DNA from: Emydura subglobosa
Lineage: Eukaryota > Chordata > Testudines > Chelidae
Direction of reading: 5' to 3'
DNA: 64,000 nucleotides
Assembly (NCBI GenBank): GCA_007922225.1
Contig: ML679958.1
Coordinates: forward strand, 52,842,838-52,906,837
Shown: piece by piece, positions 52,441-64,000 of the stretch
How positions within the stretch are numbered: the stretch's first letter is position 1
How the letters are laid out: the number at the start of each line of letters is the position of its first letter
Program-made: the position numbers and the translations under genes
Notes under the pieces: generated by a model
Told to the model about the DNA's origin: nothing
Seen by the model: only the letters and a program-made list of their open reading frames with translations
The model's database searches: none

Positions 52441-54500
52441 CATCCAACCACTCACAATGAGATAATTTAGAATCTTCACCAGGTTTCCATAAAATCAAAA
52501 TATCCTAATGGGCTCTCCTACATCATCTTGCTGTGGAATTGCATCCACTAGTAACCATCTGGAGACGCGCACCCCTCATAAAAACGATATGTTGACATAA
52601 TATAAAACTGCTTCATTACCCATGCTCAGCAAGTCCAGTAAATGGAGTCGGCTCTTTCTATCAGGTTTTCAAAAATGATGTTATCTATAATCTACCATGG
52701 GTGGTTGCTTATGAGACAGACATCTAGAGTTCACACAGGCACTATCCATGCTTCAGGACTTGGTTATGATGCAGGGAACAGAACTGAGTATGAATTTACC
52801 AGGCCTTCTTATCTAATTCCTACTTATATCATTTCCAGTTTAAAAACAAAATGCAAGCCCAGTTTCATTGACTTTTTATGATAAACTTAGCAGCTTTTTC
52901 TTCATGCAAAATGATACTTGCATAGTTTCTATTTTAAATTGTTTTTTGTCAGAATTTTAAAACACTCAAAGTGATTCAGGGAAACAATCTGTGTGTGTTT
53001 TTTCCCTTTTCCTCTAGGGAACTCACTAAATTTGCAAGTCAGACAAGCCAGCAATGCTCACCTCTACATAACTCTATAAAAATATTATTTCAAGGGAAAT
53101 TCCTTAGAGGAAATCCTTTAAGGATTGTGACTTCATTAGTAAGTAATGTATTATTCTAGCCTACACTTCCAACGATCAAGCTCATTTTGAGACTGTTCAA
53201 TTTATGTTATTTGTATTCTGAGCAACTATTTTTGGAGTGGTCAAGCAACAATAGACCTGATCACAGAAATGGACTAACGGTGTTTGACTTCACTGCATTT
53301 TCACATTTATACCACACTGGATAATATTCGGTCAGCACTTGCTTTAAAAATTCCGATTGTCAGAGGTTTTAAGCTGTATAATAAAGCATCTTTCTTAGCT
53401 CCAAATTGTCATACATAGACTCAGCCCCTTGACGCTTAGATAGCTCAGCCTCCAATTTACACACATAGATAGATAGATTTTGATAAAATATCAGAATAAC
53501 CCTTTAAATTAGGTGTTTATTTCCAAAAAAGAGGAAAAGGATCCCTCAATTTTTGTTGTTTTGTTATTTTTGTGGCTTAGAAGATTTGTTTCTTTTTCTG
53601 TGCAAGAAAAGCGGCAATTTTATAATGATAATTGTAAGCCCTCTTTGTACCTTCATATGGGAGCCAAGTTTGCCACCTCCCTCGGGATTAAACTGGGAAA
53701 TTATGATCCCTTGAAGCACAGATTCACTCAGATTCACAGAAGGCAAATGGCTCCAGCTACATGTCTCCTGCTGGCTCTGGAAAAGCCCTGCTCCTACATT
53801 ATACTCTCAGGAGTTCCACCAATCACAGCTAGACAGAAAACTTCTCCCAAAGGGCATTTTATAATGTGGAAGGGAGAATGGTGATAGTTAATATAGCCTC
53901 AGACTATATAAACTCATGATGATTTCTTCCATGAGATTGAGCAGTGGAGAAAGTGGTGCAAACACTATCCTCTCTTTTAACCCCTTTTGATTCTGCGAAA
54001 CTGGGACCTCACAGAAGCATTTCCACCAGGTGAGATGCATCTGGGGAGCAAGCCATGAGGAGTGACATATGGCTAGCATGTTCTTTGGAGCAGGATCAGG
54101 AGAGAGCCTTGATCCTCTTCTCCTTGATTTCACCGTGCTAAATAGCAGGAAAAGAAGCTAAAAATGTATGTAAGCACTTGTTGTAGTTGCCATAGGGATA
54201 TTAAGTGATTGAGAATGGTAGGAAAGTTGATCCATAAAAATGAGAATGGGAGAGAGCTGGCCACATGATAATCTCTCCACTAAATTGTGTTCCACATTAT
54301 GCAAAAAGTACCCATTTGAGTATCATTGCTTTAAACAAAAATCTAACTTTTCATATCACCAAGCAGCTTTAATACACACACACACACACACACACTAGTG
54401 TACCATTTGCATTCCAGCCCTGTGGCAAAGCAATTGCTTATGTGGAAAATTACTATTAGAAAAGTAGTTAATGTATTTTAGCTCTTCTAATGTTACTTAG
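52441..54500. other. Non-coding block with microsatellites
   Basis: A short (ATAG)n is at 53,463-53,477 and an (AC)n of about 11 units at 54,374-54,395. The 123-aa plus frame at 53,513-53,884 has no domain and is opposed by a minus frame. Confidence 0.5.
54374..54395. repeat. (AC)n microsatellite
   Basis: Eleven uninterrupted AC units. Confidence 0.9.
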
Positions 54501-54504
54501 AAGG

Positions 54505-54595
54505 TAGAAACAAGATCCTGCTTTAAGCAGAGGGTTGGACTATATGACCTGCTTAGGTCATCCACCCCTAGTATTCTATGATTCTAAGGAGGCGA
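54505..54595 (+). repeat. CR1-type LINE 3' end
   Basis: GCAGAGGGTTGGACTATATG, ACCTGCTTAGGTCATCCACC, then TATTCTATGATTCTAAG, a CR1 3' end ending in the TTCTATGATTCT repeat typical of reptile and bird CR1. Confidence 0.85.
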
Positions 54596-55395
54596 CTTAG
54601 CAGCACACTGCATACATACTGTAGAAAATAAACCTTCCCTGATAGATGTACATAGATGACTTCATAGACCATTTCCATCTCAGATTTATAAGGATAAATG
54701 TGGGCTCAGGTATAGCCATGTTAATTAGCTCAGTAATTTCAGCTTTATAGGTTTAGTAAACAATGTATGCAATTTAAAAAATGAAAAGATATTAATGACT
54801 CTGGTCACACAGAAACCATGTGATCAGAAAGATACACTATGTAATCTGAAAGAGAAATCCGATATATACTGTTTAAACTGCAATAGGATCATGCTGAGAG
54901 TTTAGAGCAACTATAGTTTAGAACAAAAGTTTTATTTGTAACCTGAAATTTAAGACAGCTAAACCAAAGGAAAGTTTTGCCTCTGTAAGGATTTAATGTG
55001 ACAAAGTTATTGCTCTAGCTGCTTCAGGCTGAAATACAGATAAAGGTAGATACATTAAACAAAAACCTTACATCAAATCATATAATCTTAGCTGCATTAT
55101 ATGAAGGTAGGTGTGTCACCACAATAATTTTCTCTTCTTTTTTTCAGGAAAGAATGCTACTGAAATGTATGAACTTACTTACAATTTTTGCAGTCAGTAG
55201 CAAATGTCTGCTACATACTCCAATGACATCAGGACTCTAGAGCTCACAAAGGCATCAAGGTTTTCATTCCCAAAATACAGAGGCATGTAGTAAGAACATA
55301 CTCACTCTCATTAATGTATAGTATATCATGATTTGTGTATTAGCAAATCAACACAGGCAATTGACAATAACAGAAATAATAAGTATTTATTAGAC
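54596..55395. other. Non-coding block
   Basis: No feature recognised. Confidence 0.5.
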
Positions 55396-55480
55396 ATAGA
55401 ATCACAGAAGTATATAACTGGAAAGGACTTCAGTAGGTCATCTAGCCCAGTCCCCTGCACTCAAAGCAGGACTAAATAAT
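55396..55480 (-). repeat. CR1-type LINE 3' end
   Basis: AGAATCACAGAAGTATATAA, CTGGAAAGGACTTCAGTAGG, TCATCTAGCCCAGTCCCCTG, CACTCAAAGCAGGACTA is the antisense of a CR1 3' end; the form is turtle/crocodile-like. Confidence 0.9.
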
Positions 55481-56404
55481 AAGTAATAATAATTTCTATA
55501 AGCTTCTGGGGGTCAAGCATTTTGTTTATTGTTAATAAACAGGTGAAGGAAATGCTTTAACAAAAGTGAGTGAAAATGCAACTTCAACAGATAATGGCTC
55601 ATTAAATTTAGGGTATGTTTGAAATTGAAAATGATGCTCTCTGAAACTTTGAGACCTATCTATGCTGCTACTCTCTTAAAATGAATAAAAAAGTACAACT
55701 TATATAAAACTCATAGAAATCAGCAAATAATGGGTTTTTAAACCATGTTCTGCTGTGCAAGGCAGGAGTATGACAAGTATATAGTAAACGGCTTTTTCCT
55801 TGACAGGTTGTGTCACCTAAGAGAGCAATGCATTTTTGTTTTTATAACTTGTATTCAAGCTCTGGAACTCATAATATCTAACTGTCAGAACTCTTTGGTA
55901 AAATGCAGAAGACTTTTAATTTATCATTAGACCTGCTTTATCTTGATTTACAGACAATGTATTTTCATGCTTTTAAAGAAAGGCAAGTCCAAGAGATATT
56001 GTTTTCTCTTCCTGACAAAGCTTTTCGACACTGAAAACAGGGGCCGTGATTTTGACTTTGACAATGGAAAACCAGCTGAAATAAACAGTTTCAGCTCTGT
56101 GATTCCTGTTAAGATGCGGGGAGCAAGGGGGGAGAACATCTGAAATTTTATTTAAAATTCTGCTTCTGGATGCTCTTTTATAAATATTCTCATGTGTTAA
56201 GTCAGTCTCCAGCCTCCTTAATTTACAGTCCTTGCGGGAGAAAAATTATATTTTTCCTGAGTTATGAGCTGAGTTTTCCAGTTATGAGCCCACTCTTTCC
56301 TACTCAGTCTTGTATCCTATAATCACAGATCCCCTCAGAAGTGTCCCTCATCCTCTTAAAATAAACTTGCTTCAGGAGGTAGGAGATATGTATTCTGATT
56401 CTGG
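55481..56404. other. Non-coding block
   Basis: Short opposed frames at 55,943-56,143 have no domains. Nothing else is recognised. Confidence 0.5.
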
Positions 56405-56625
56405 GCTCTGACTTGATTAGGAACTTGGACAAGTTATTTTGGCTTCAATCCAGCACAGCATTTAAGCACTTGTTTAATGTGAAGGAGTCTAATCATGTGC
56501 TTAACGTTTAACCACCTGCTTAAGTATTTTGACCTATGCCACTCTGTGCCTCACTGTTCCCATCTGTGAAATGGGAATAATACTTGACACACTACCTCGC
56601 ACAGATGTTGTGAGGCTTAATCTAT
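56405..56625 (+). repeat. MIR SINE interrupted by a palindromic element
   Basis: GGGCTCTGACTTGATTAGGA, ACTTGGACAAGTTATTTTGG and, further on, CACTCTGTGCCTCACTGTTC, CCATCTGTGAAATGGGAATA are consecutive MIR blocks. Between them, at 56,445-56,532, lies a copy of the AAGCAC...GTGCTTAA palindromic family (see 20,630). The palindrome is thus younger than the MIR. Confidence 0.7.
56445..56532. repeat. Palindromic element nested in a MIR
   Basis: CAGCACAGCATTTAAGCACT, TG is mirrored by ACCACCTGCTTAAGTATTTTG, with ATCATGTGCTTAACG in the middle. TATTTTG occurs just before (TTATTTTGG) and at its right end, a possible target duplication. Confidence 0.55.
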
Positions 56626-58375
56626 TAGTCTTAAGTAAGCAAACTCCAAATGGCCGAGCCACTACAGTGCATCCTGGGACAGAAAGAGACCATGATGCAT
56701 CATGAGAGATGAAGTCTGGCCAAGAGCAAGGCCCATAAGAGATGGGAGCATGAAGGAGCTTCAACTATACCTCCCGTGAGGCAGACACAAAGACTGACAT
56801 TGATACTGAAGAGTCTGACATTTCCAAGCCAAATTTTTCTTAACTTTTGTTCTGCAAAACATTTCAATATTTTGACTTTCATCCCAAATCAGGATGAAAA
56901 CAAATGTCAGAATATCAGAATTTCCCATGGGGTGGAAATTCTATTTTTCAATCATCTCTAGTATAGAGGAGTATTATTCAAAAGCAGAAGGTAAAAACAC
57001 TTAAAAGAATTCTGGGGGCATAACTTTGACGTAGTTTATTTTGTCAGTGAAAGTCCCAGTGCTGCTGGTATTCACATAAATGCTTCTTCTTTTGTTTCTG
57101 CGCGATTCCGAAGAATGAAAGCAAAAAAAATAAAACAATACAAAACAAGAAAGGAAAGGGGATTGATTTGGTAGTACTTCCTGAGATTTTCTAAATGCTA
57201 AGCTTTCTATTTATGTCTATATATTTAACACGTATGCCTCAGGGAGCTCAGGATATTGAGCACTTTTTTTTTTTTTTTAACTATTTTGGATAATCATGGA
57301 AAACATTCTTCAGTCTCTCCACTTCCATCTTACTAGTCACTGTTTGCTAAAAGAGGTCATGGGCTTCCTAACAGATGTGACTTTCCAGGGCTGACCTTTT
57401 CTGAGAACAATAGAGTGAAATACTTGGATTGTGAGGAAGGAAATACTAGTTTTTCTCTGCAATGCAGTTAAAATCCCATCTTTCTAAAACCAAGTAACAT
57501 CATTGTTTATAAATCTCTTCAACTGTGGTATCTTGTTAACAATACATAAAGTGAAGCTGGACTCCTGAGGCAAATTATCCAGCCCTTCCTAATGAAAATA
57601 TTAGTGAAAACGCATATGCAAATAAAGATCTGCAAAATGTAGGCAACTGTTAAAAATTAACTTTATCTGTGATTAGACACCATTCAATCCACTGAGAAAA
57701 CAAAAAATATTGTGCAGTTAATGCTTTATACACTGTAACATTTAATATTGTATAGTGACCTCATCTGTTTGTTCTTAAGGAAACTCTGTAGAAGCCTTGT
57801 TAATGTCATCACAGTTCAGGACTGTAAATTACATTATGTTCCTAGGACCAAACTTTTATGTGAAGATGAGAAATTGGTGAAATCTCCAGCGTGTATTTTT
57901 ATTGTGTGATCACACCTACTTTGATCAATTCTATCTTGCTTCATAAGCTGAAAGTGAATGGACTGAAAATGAAGAAACATCCTTGTATTATGATTGTGTC
58001 GGTCAGCATATTGCAGGCTTTTACTTAAGATACATCTTGTTTCATGGACACTTGGATTAGTATGGAATTTTAACTCTGAGTATATGGCCCAAATAAGATC
58101 CTGGGGCCAGAGCTTGCAACCTTTAATCATATGAATAAGTCTTTGCAGGTGTAGCACAGGAATGGAATATATCAGTGGCTTTTACAACAATACAAATAAA
58201 TTGACTTTCGAGGCATGCGTTATTGTATTTTCCCCAGGGGACAACCAGAGTTTACAAATGGGTCTGGGATCGAAAGAGAAGAAAAAACTCCTTTTTCAAA
58301 TGAATTTCTCAAATTTGAAATTATGACCAAGAACTCAGTAATATTCTAAATTCCTTTTTAATATTATGTTTGCGG
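56626..58375. other. Non-coding block
   Basis: An AT-rich segment at 56,800-56,965 resembles the right end of the 33.3 kb element (TTTTTCAATCATCTCTAG). A T-run is at 57,265-57,278. No gene. Confidence 0.45.
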
Positions 58376-58495
58376 TGCTCTTGTAGCTATGATGGTCCCA
58401 GGACATGAGGTGCATGAGGCAATATATTTTATTGATGTTATAGAAGTTGGTCCAATAAAAGATGTTACTTCACCCACATTGTCTTTTTTATATTA
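58376..58495. mobile_element. Penelope-like 3' end in inverted arrangement
   Basis: GAGGCAATATATTTTATTG is followed by the opposite-strand form GGTCCAATAAAAGATGTTAC, TTCACCCACATTGTC. Both are the same terminal text found at 60,690-60,722 (AAGGTGAGTGAGGTAATCTT, TTTAATTGGATCAACTTCTG). So two ends of the same element meet head to head. No protein-coding part is left. Confidence 0.55.
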
Positions 58496-58524
58496 CATAT
58501 TATGTTAATTATTACAGTAGCAGC

Positions 58525-58605
58525 CATCACCATCAATCCCATTGTGCCATGTGCTGTACAGACACATAGGAAGTTTTTGCCCTGAAAGAGCTTACAAATT
58601 AAGGC
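58525..58605 (+). repeat. L2/MIR-type 3' fragment
   Basis: CATGTGCTGTACAGACACAT, AGGAAGTTTTTGCCCTGAAA, GAGCTTACAAATTAAG, as in other L2-type tails in this window. Confidence 0.45.
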
Positions 58606-59625
58606 CTTGATCTTCCAAACATTTATGAGCATGAACAGTCCTCCTGAATACATTCGGACTGTTCATCAGAAGGCAAGGAAAAGGGACACAATCAAATATA
58701 TAAAAACACACACTCACGCTTTTGCCATTGTTTCTGTTATTTTGAATTAATAAAGTAAGTGCCTACTATTCCCTGCTGCCCCTGATTTCTTACAGGCATA
58801 TAACAGAGGTTGGTCGTGAGGTGGAAGGAAGACTGGTTCAGGGCGGACTGGTTGCTGTGAATATTTTTTTGAAATAAATCATTTAAAAAAATTCTAAAAC
58901 AGTCTCGCTAGCTCTTCATCATTAAAAATGAAAGTATGGGATGTCTGCACTAAAAATTATCTCCAGAACAACCAAGAAAGTAAGAGAGCAGTGTCAGAGA
59001 GCCATCTGGTCTTCCCAAGGTTCTAACAGTTAGACCCCGTTAACCCTGATCTAGCTTTTTTAATTTAACTCTCTGATGTCAGTGGAAAGTGCTTACACAT
59101 ATAGCATCGAGCCATTTTGTATAAATCTGTATTAATACTCTTACAACCACCCAGCACTCAGAATCCAGGATTAAGGCTTTAAACCAGATGAAATATATAT
59201 TGGGATTTCCAACAAGTTTTCTTTCTATAATGCAAAATTGAAAGACCAAAGATAAGATGGCTATCAACAATCCGCCAAAGCACTGTTCATCTAGCTCAGG
59301 CAGTGAGAAAAACAACACTTTCCCTCCCCCGCCAAAAAAAAAAAAAACAAAAAATGAGAGAAATGAAAGGGTTATGTCTTCTGAAAAAGATTTTTTTTTT
59401 AAATTTCATTCCAATCAAAATTGGAAATAATACAGTACTGTAATACTTTTAGCATTATGCCTGCTATAGATACTATTATATGAAATACACTATTTCTGAA
59501 ACTTACAAATGTCTAAAAGAAGAGATATTTATAATATGGTGATAAATACTGAAAAATGCTGCAACATTTATCTGACCTGTTAGCAGTTTACAATACATAA
59601 ATAATAATAATAAATAATTAAAAGC
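58606..59625. other. Non-coding block
   Basis: Contains an A-run at 59,335-59,346 and nothing else recognised. Confidence 0.5.
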
Positions 59626-59815
59626 TTTCTACTCCTATCATGCTTTTCATATATAGATCTCAAAGCTTTTCACAAACGTGGGTAAAAATTATTCTCTCTG
59701 TTTTACCAAGGGGGTAACCGAAGCACAGAAACATTCAGTGACAGGCCCGAAGCCCGTGACCAAGCACACTGAACAGAATTCAGGGCTCAGGGCTTCCAAA
59801 TCTAAGTGAAGCATA
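59626..59815 (+). repeat. MIR/amniote-SINE-type tail
   Basis: CATATATAGATCTCAAAGCT, TTTCACAAACGTGGG, then CTGTTTTACCAAGGGGGTAA, CCGAAGCACAGAAACATTCA, GTGACAGGCCCGAAG, and GAACAGAATTCAGGGCTCAG. Block order is that of an old tRNA-derived SINE. Confidence 0.6.
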
Positions 59816-60689
59816 GCCAGTACGCCCACTCACATTACTGATCTTATATAGACAAATAATGATCAAATACAGAAGAATATAACTGTCTACCTTGTTATTT
59901 CTATTTCTCTTAGAATTTGAAAGTGTTGTAATTGTGCTCTCTTTGTGTCTGAAAGGTTATTTGTGAAGCTATATACACAACTGGGTGAAATAAAACTATG
60001 AGTATGAGTGAGAGATGTGTGTTACAGAAGTACAGATAATTTAGAAGGTGCCCTATATTGTGTGCTGTTTGCTTCATTAACATACAGAGGGCACACCTGA
60101 TTGTCTAACTGTGACTCAAGAATGCCTTAATACCACCTGTCCAAGGTATTAGAGGAAGATCCTGATTCTGATATGTACATTCTGTTTTACCAAAGAATGT
60201 CTTATGAAGTCTTGAATGAAAGTTGTGGTCACAATGGTCATTAATATCACTGTGAAATGTATGCACAGCTTTTATGTAAAGAGTTTATATATATATACAC
60301 TGCAAATATTTTCTTAAAGTGTGTACCAAGATATGAGTCACCACCAGAGTTAAGGACACAGGTTCTCTGACAGACAAGAGATGTTTATTCACCTCAGTAG
60401 GGATGTAAATTAAGCATTGTAAGCGAACACAATGGATGCCCATTTACAGATGATGTCAAAAAAGTATATGTGAAGTCAACAGGAAAGCAGTGGATAGGAA
60501 AAATAAGGTTATCCTCTTTCTGTCTACAGACAGTGAAATTTGGGGGTATGTATAGGATGCAAAAAAGATACCCCCACATCCTGCACTTAGCAAATAAACG
60601 GGCATTGTACACAACCACCCTTGTTTGAAAATCTGCAAAAGGTTCTTCTTTGAGATAATCTTTTTTAGACAAGAGGGTAACCTGAGAAA
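59816..60689. other. Non-coding block
   Basis: Overlapping minus frames of 92 and 96 aa at 60,394-60,746 have no domain and run into the Penelope-like element; not accepted. TATATATATA at 60,286-60,296. Confidence 0.45.
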
Positions 60690-61060
60690 TAAGGTGAGTG
60701 AGGTAATCTTTTTAATTGGATCAACTTCTGTTGTTGAGAGTGACAAGCTTTCAAGCTACACAGAGCTCTCCCTCAAGTCTGGGTAAGGTCCTCAGAGTGT
60801 CACAGCTAAATACAAGATCGAACAGATAATTTAGCATAAGTAATTAGCACATATTCTAAGGGACCATTCAAGGTGAAGTGGCCCATTAACACCACTGTAG
60901 TCATAGGACAAAAAGGGGCTTAGTGAGTTACAGATTGTTGTAATAAGTCATAAAGCCAGTGTCTTCATTAAGTTTTAGTCTCTAGCAAAGTTATGAATTT
61001 AAGATCCCAGGCCCATCTTTTGAAAGTGTTATGCAGGTTTCCTCTGAGGATGAGGACTGA
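60690..61060 (-). mobile_element. Penelope-like element, 3' part
   Basis: The text runs from the terminal GGTGAGTGAGGTAATCTTTT through CACAGCTAAATACAAGATCG to GTTTCCTCTGAGGATGAGGA, CTGA. On the minus strand the stretch near 61,060-60,960 encodes a decayed C-terminal part of a Penelope-like protein. It adjoins, head to head, a segment from further upstream in the same element (61,061-61,228) on the opposite strand. Confidence 0.65.
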
Positions 61061-61228
61061 TGAGCACTAAATGCCCCAATAACAACTCTGAAGGTGAAAC
61101 CAGATAAATCACTACACTCTCCAGTGAACTCACACAGAAAATGATAAAAGACAAAAACACCCTATCATCCATGGGTGACACTTTTCACAAAGCGATCCCT
61201 CTCTATTTGACCTATCAGTCCTCAGTCT
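61061..61228 (+). mobile_element. Penelope-like element, inverted GIY-YIG end segment
   Basis: The plus strand reads CPNNNSEGETR, then SELTQKMIKDKNTLSSMGDT, FHKAIPL. It resembles the C-terminal part of the GIY-YIG endonuclease domain of Penelope-like retroelements. It ends with TCAGTCCTCAGTCTCC. The other segment begins, on its own strand, with the matching TCAGTCCTCATCCTC. The two segments therefore overlap by about 10-15 bases and are inverted relative to each other. Confidence 0.65.
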
Positions 61229-62560
61229 CCAAGAAAAATAGGAATGGGCACGGCCAGTGAATGATGTGAGTTTACTATCCATCTTTCATTAGCAGACAGT
61301 CCCTTGGGATTGTTACCAGCTGCTGGTGTCAGGTAGAAAAATCAGGGAGTCAAATTTGTTCCCCAACACCTCTCCCCACCCCATTGCTGTGTCAAGTAGA
61401 AACTCATTGCAGCAGCAGTTCTGGCCTTCTATGTAGTATACAAGTTTTAGTGACATGCAGAGGACTTCATATTCACAGTTCCATCAAAACTAGCAGAAAG
61501 TGGAACAGGACACTACAGGAACATTATCAACATGTATATCACTCTCTCTAATGTGGGTAACATACTACACAATAATCAGGTTCAAAGTTTATGAAGCCAA
61601 ATTGAATCAAATTGTAAAAACTAGAAAATAATAAATTAATTCTGATAAACTTTCTAGCCAGGTTGTACCGTGCAGCCAGATGTAAGTCTATAAAGATACA
61701 GGCAATTTTTTCTTATAATCTTGCTAGTAAGAAAAAAAATACATTATCAGAATTTAACGTGCTGTACAATTCTTTGAGAATAACCCTTTAAGCTGTCAGT
61801 CTTGTTGCCAATACTATTGTGCAGCAGCATTAACCAACAAGAGCATGGACTGATTTCAAGCCCAGGTGCTGAGCAATTTGAAATGCATGAGCTCCTTGTT
61901 GAGAAACAATCATTCCCTCTGAGGCGCTTATTGTCCTCATCACTTCATGAACTGTGCACACGGTGAATGTGCATTTACTTGCTTTGCTGCTAACGTTCAA
62001 CATGCAAATTTCCAAGGAGAGAGAACATTTCTATCTCATCCTTTCTTCACAGGATGCTCTCCTGATAAAAAATAGAGTACTGTATGTCAGAGCTGCTCCG
62101 GAGGATTGAGGAGATATGGCAGCAGTGGTAAACAATAGCTAGATAATAGTTAGCATTTGGCCAACAGGGTGACTGTGTCCTAGTACTTTATGAAAAACTT
62201 CATATATATACAAAGAAACCAACAATATTGACATGTACATACTTAAAGTACTTTGGAAATTACACTTAAAGCTCATTGCAATTAGGGATTTCTTAAACCT
62301 CACATTATAGCTATTTTCTTTTCTCTAGGCCTTCTCCCCATTGTATACTACAGTGTATACCTTAAAAATCATTATTCGGAAATAATCATGGACCAGTTTT
62401 TTGCCAAACATTTTTATATCAAAGTTCACAACCATTTTTAACAGCACAGGCTTTATATAGTTTATATAGTTCCTCATATCTAGAGTCTAAAAATGTTGCA
62501 ACCATTCACCTCATAAACTAAATCACGAACACCTACCTTTGTAGTATATACAATACAATA
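61229..62560. other. Non-coding block
   Basis: No gene supported. 61,820-62,040 is of even composition, free of obvious repeats, and carries a 61-aa minus frame; it may be unique, possibly constrained DNA, but this cannot be judged from one genome. Confidence 0.4.
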
Positions 62561-62700
62561 CCCATTTTTGCATCTGGGTTAACTGAGGTACAAGTGTTTA
62601 AACAAGATCATACCAGCAAGTCAGTGGCAAAGCCAGGTATAAAATTCCAGAGTCCAGACTCCCTGCTCTAACCACTAGACAACATATTCCCTTCTCTTGT
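62561..62700 (+). repeat. MIR/amniote-SINE-type tail
   Basis: CATCTGGGTTAACTGAGGTA, CAAGTGTTTAAACAAGATCA, TACCAGCAAGTCAGTGGCAA, AGCCAGG, then CCCTGCTCTAACCACTAGAC. The order matches the tail at 59,626-59,815 and 23,420-23,540. Confidence 0.55.
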
Positions 62701-64000
62701 AGAAATGGCATCATTAACAATGTAACATTCATTTCTCAGTTACCTGCAGAAGTAGGTACCTGCAATAATAGCTTCTTATGCTTAGAACAGGAGAAACCAA
62801 AGTATCACGATTAATGCAGAGTGGTGAATATTGAATGTTTGATGGGACCCACTGACAGTAAAACATTTTCAGTTAGGAATTTTCAAACTTTTTCACTGAT
62901 TGGACCACATCTGTCAAGAATTATTGTCTCATCTACCATCACCCACCATATTCCTGATCGTACATCATCTTTGTTGCAATTACAGCATTTGATTACAGAA
63001 AATATTTTAGGAAAATATTTTAAAGGATACCATTAATTTGAAAATTATATTTTCTCTGAATTTTTTTAACCTACTTTTGTAAAAAATAGGGCCGGACAAA
63101 AAAATTTCATTAAACTTTTTTTTTTAAATGGAAAATTGGATTTTCCTCTGCTTTCCACCAAAAAAAAAATCTATTTTTCATTGCAAAAATGTTTCAGTTT
63201 TTGATTGCTGTTAAAAAACTGAAACTAACATGATACTGTAGAAAAACAAACAAAAACAAAACAAAACCAACCACTTCCTGACCAGTTCAAAGCAACACTC
63301 AACCTCGACTTGCAAAACCTGGAAGTAAAACCCTCCCCGCTCCAATCCCCTCTCTATGTATTTTCTGGTTTTTTTACCTTGTTCATTTGACATCACTTTG
63401 TGTACATTATGATTTTTCATATTTAGTATGGTAGGGCCTAAGGACCAATCAAGAACCTCCATTGTGCTAGGCAATCTAGACAGTTTCACTGTTTCCCCTG
63501 TTAGCATGGGAGAAATTGAATAACTTATAAATATGACCCCTTATAAACATCCATAGGGATCATGGAAAACCTCTAAAGGTTTTCAAAGATTTATTATATA
63601 AAGTTGAGCATGTGCATAAGTCTTGGCAAGATCGAGGCTTTGGTCATGAACCTCTAGGGAAGCAAATTTTTATTTGGAAAAATATTTACAGAACGCAGAA
63701 GCTGTGTTGCAAATTTTCATGATTTTATCATGAATCTAAAATTATTTACTGTTTTTCTTAAAGCTGCAAAGATAGATTCACAAGGGGGATGTAGGCAGCT
63801 AACTGCCACTTTCGGCACCTAAGTCTAACATTTAGGCTCAGTGTTACTCACAAAACTACCACCAAACACCTATGCTTCCAGTTGCATAGTCCCCACAGTG
63901 CCTAAATTTCTGCCAGTAGGTATGTGCAAAGCTGCCTAAGTCCTGACACCAAGAAATCAACCTATTATTTGCAGATAAATTGGTGAAGAGAAAAAAGGGA
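62701..64000. other. Non-coding block with repeat fragments
   Basis: 63,085-63,215 is AT-rich and resembles the 33.3 kb element (GGGCCGGACAAAAAAATTTC). 63,425-63,490 is an L2-type fragment (CATTGTGCTAGGCAATCTAGAC). 63,775-63,935 shares terminal text with the element at 17,588-18,890 (CACTTTCGGCACCTAAG, TTTAGGCTCAGTGTTACTCA). No gene. Confidence 0.4.

Noticed and set aside
61820..62040. Conserved non-coding enhancer
   Set aside because: Looks like unique, balanced DNA but conservation cannot be judged from a single sequence.
1..64000. CRISPR arrays, operons, bacterial promoters or terminators
   Set aside because: Sequence is clearly vertebrate; the tandem arrays found are microsatellites or LTR-internal repeats without spacers.

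Overview
The window looks like non-coding DNA from a sauropsid reptile, most probably a turtle, with a crocodilian as second choice. It is AT-rich and CpG-poor, and no ORF longer than about 310 codons looks like a host gene. The repeats are CR1 3' ends, L2 and MIR relics, many short palindromic DNA elements, a Penelope-like element and Gypsy-type LTR elements. The species call is inference from repeat types; no host gene confirms it.

Layout. 1-29.8 kb is intergenic or intronic sequence with scattered old repeats: a repeat at 1.4-1.96 kb, LINE tails at 5.1-6 kb, a possible LTR-like repeat at 6.1-7.2 kb, palindromic elements, a MIR at 17.05-17.29 kb, a large palindromic element with tRNA-like modules at 17.6-18.9 kb, and one possible coiled-coil exon near 19.6 kb on the minus strand. 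29.8-32.8 kb is an antisense L2-like LINE split by a solo LTR. 33-41 kb holds AT-rich and GC-rich elements and CR1 fragments. 41,412-48,064 is a complete but decayed LTR retrotransposon on the minus strand with a perfect 5-bp target duplication. 49,414-50,878 is a third LTR of the same family on the plus strand. 51-64 kb is again relic-rich non-coding DNA, including a Penelope-like copy with an inverted segment at 60.7-61.2 kb.

The main discovery is the 41-48 kb element. In its own direction it reads LTR, primer-site candidate, Gag with a SCAN-like capsid segment, aspartic protease, integrase, reverse transcriptase, RNase H, polypurine tract, LTR. Integrase before reverse transcriptase is the Copia-like order, but the motifs are Gypsy/Ty3-like. 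This is the arrangement of the Gmr1-like group, from which the vertebrate SCAN domain is thought to come. Four LTRs of this family are present (two flanking, two solo). They share a TATA box about 135 bp in, a sense reading frame that starts about 50 nt after the TATA (start lost in one copy), tandem units of about 43 bp in varying number, and a repeated block near both ends. All three insertions lie in or against older repeats. All coding regions carry stops and frameshifts, so the element is dead.
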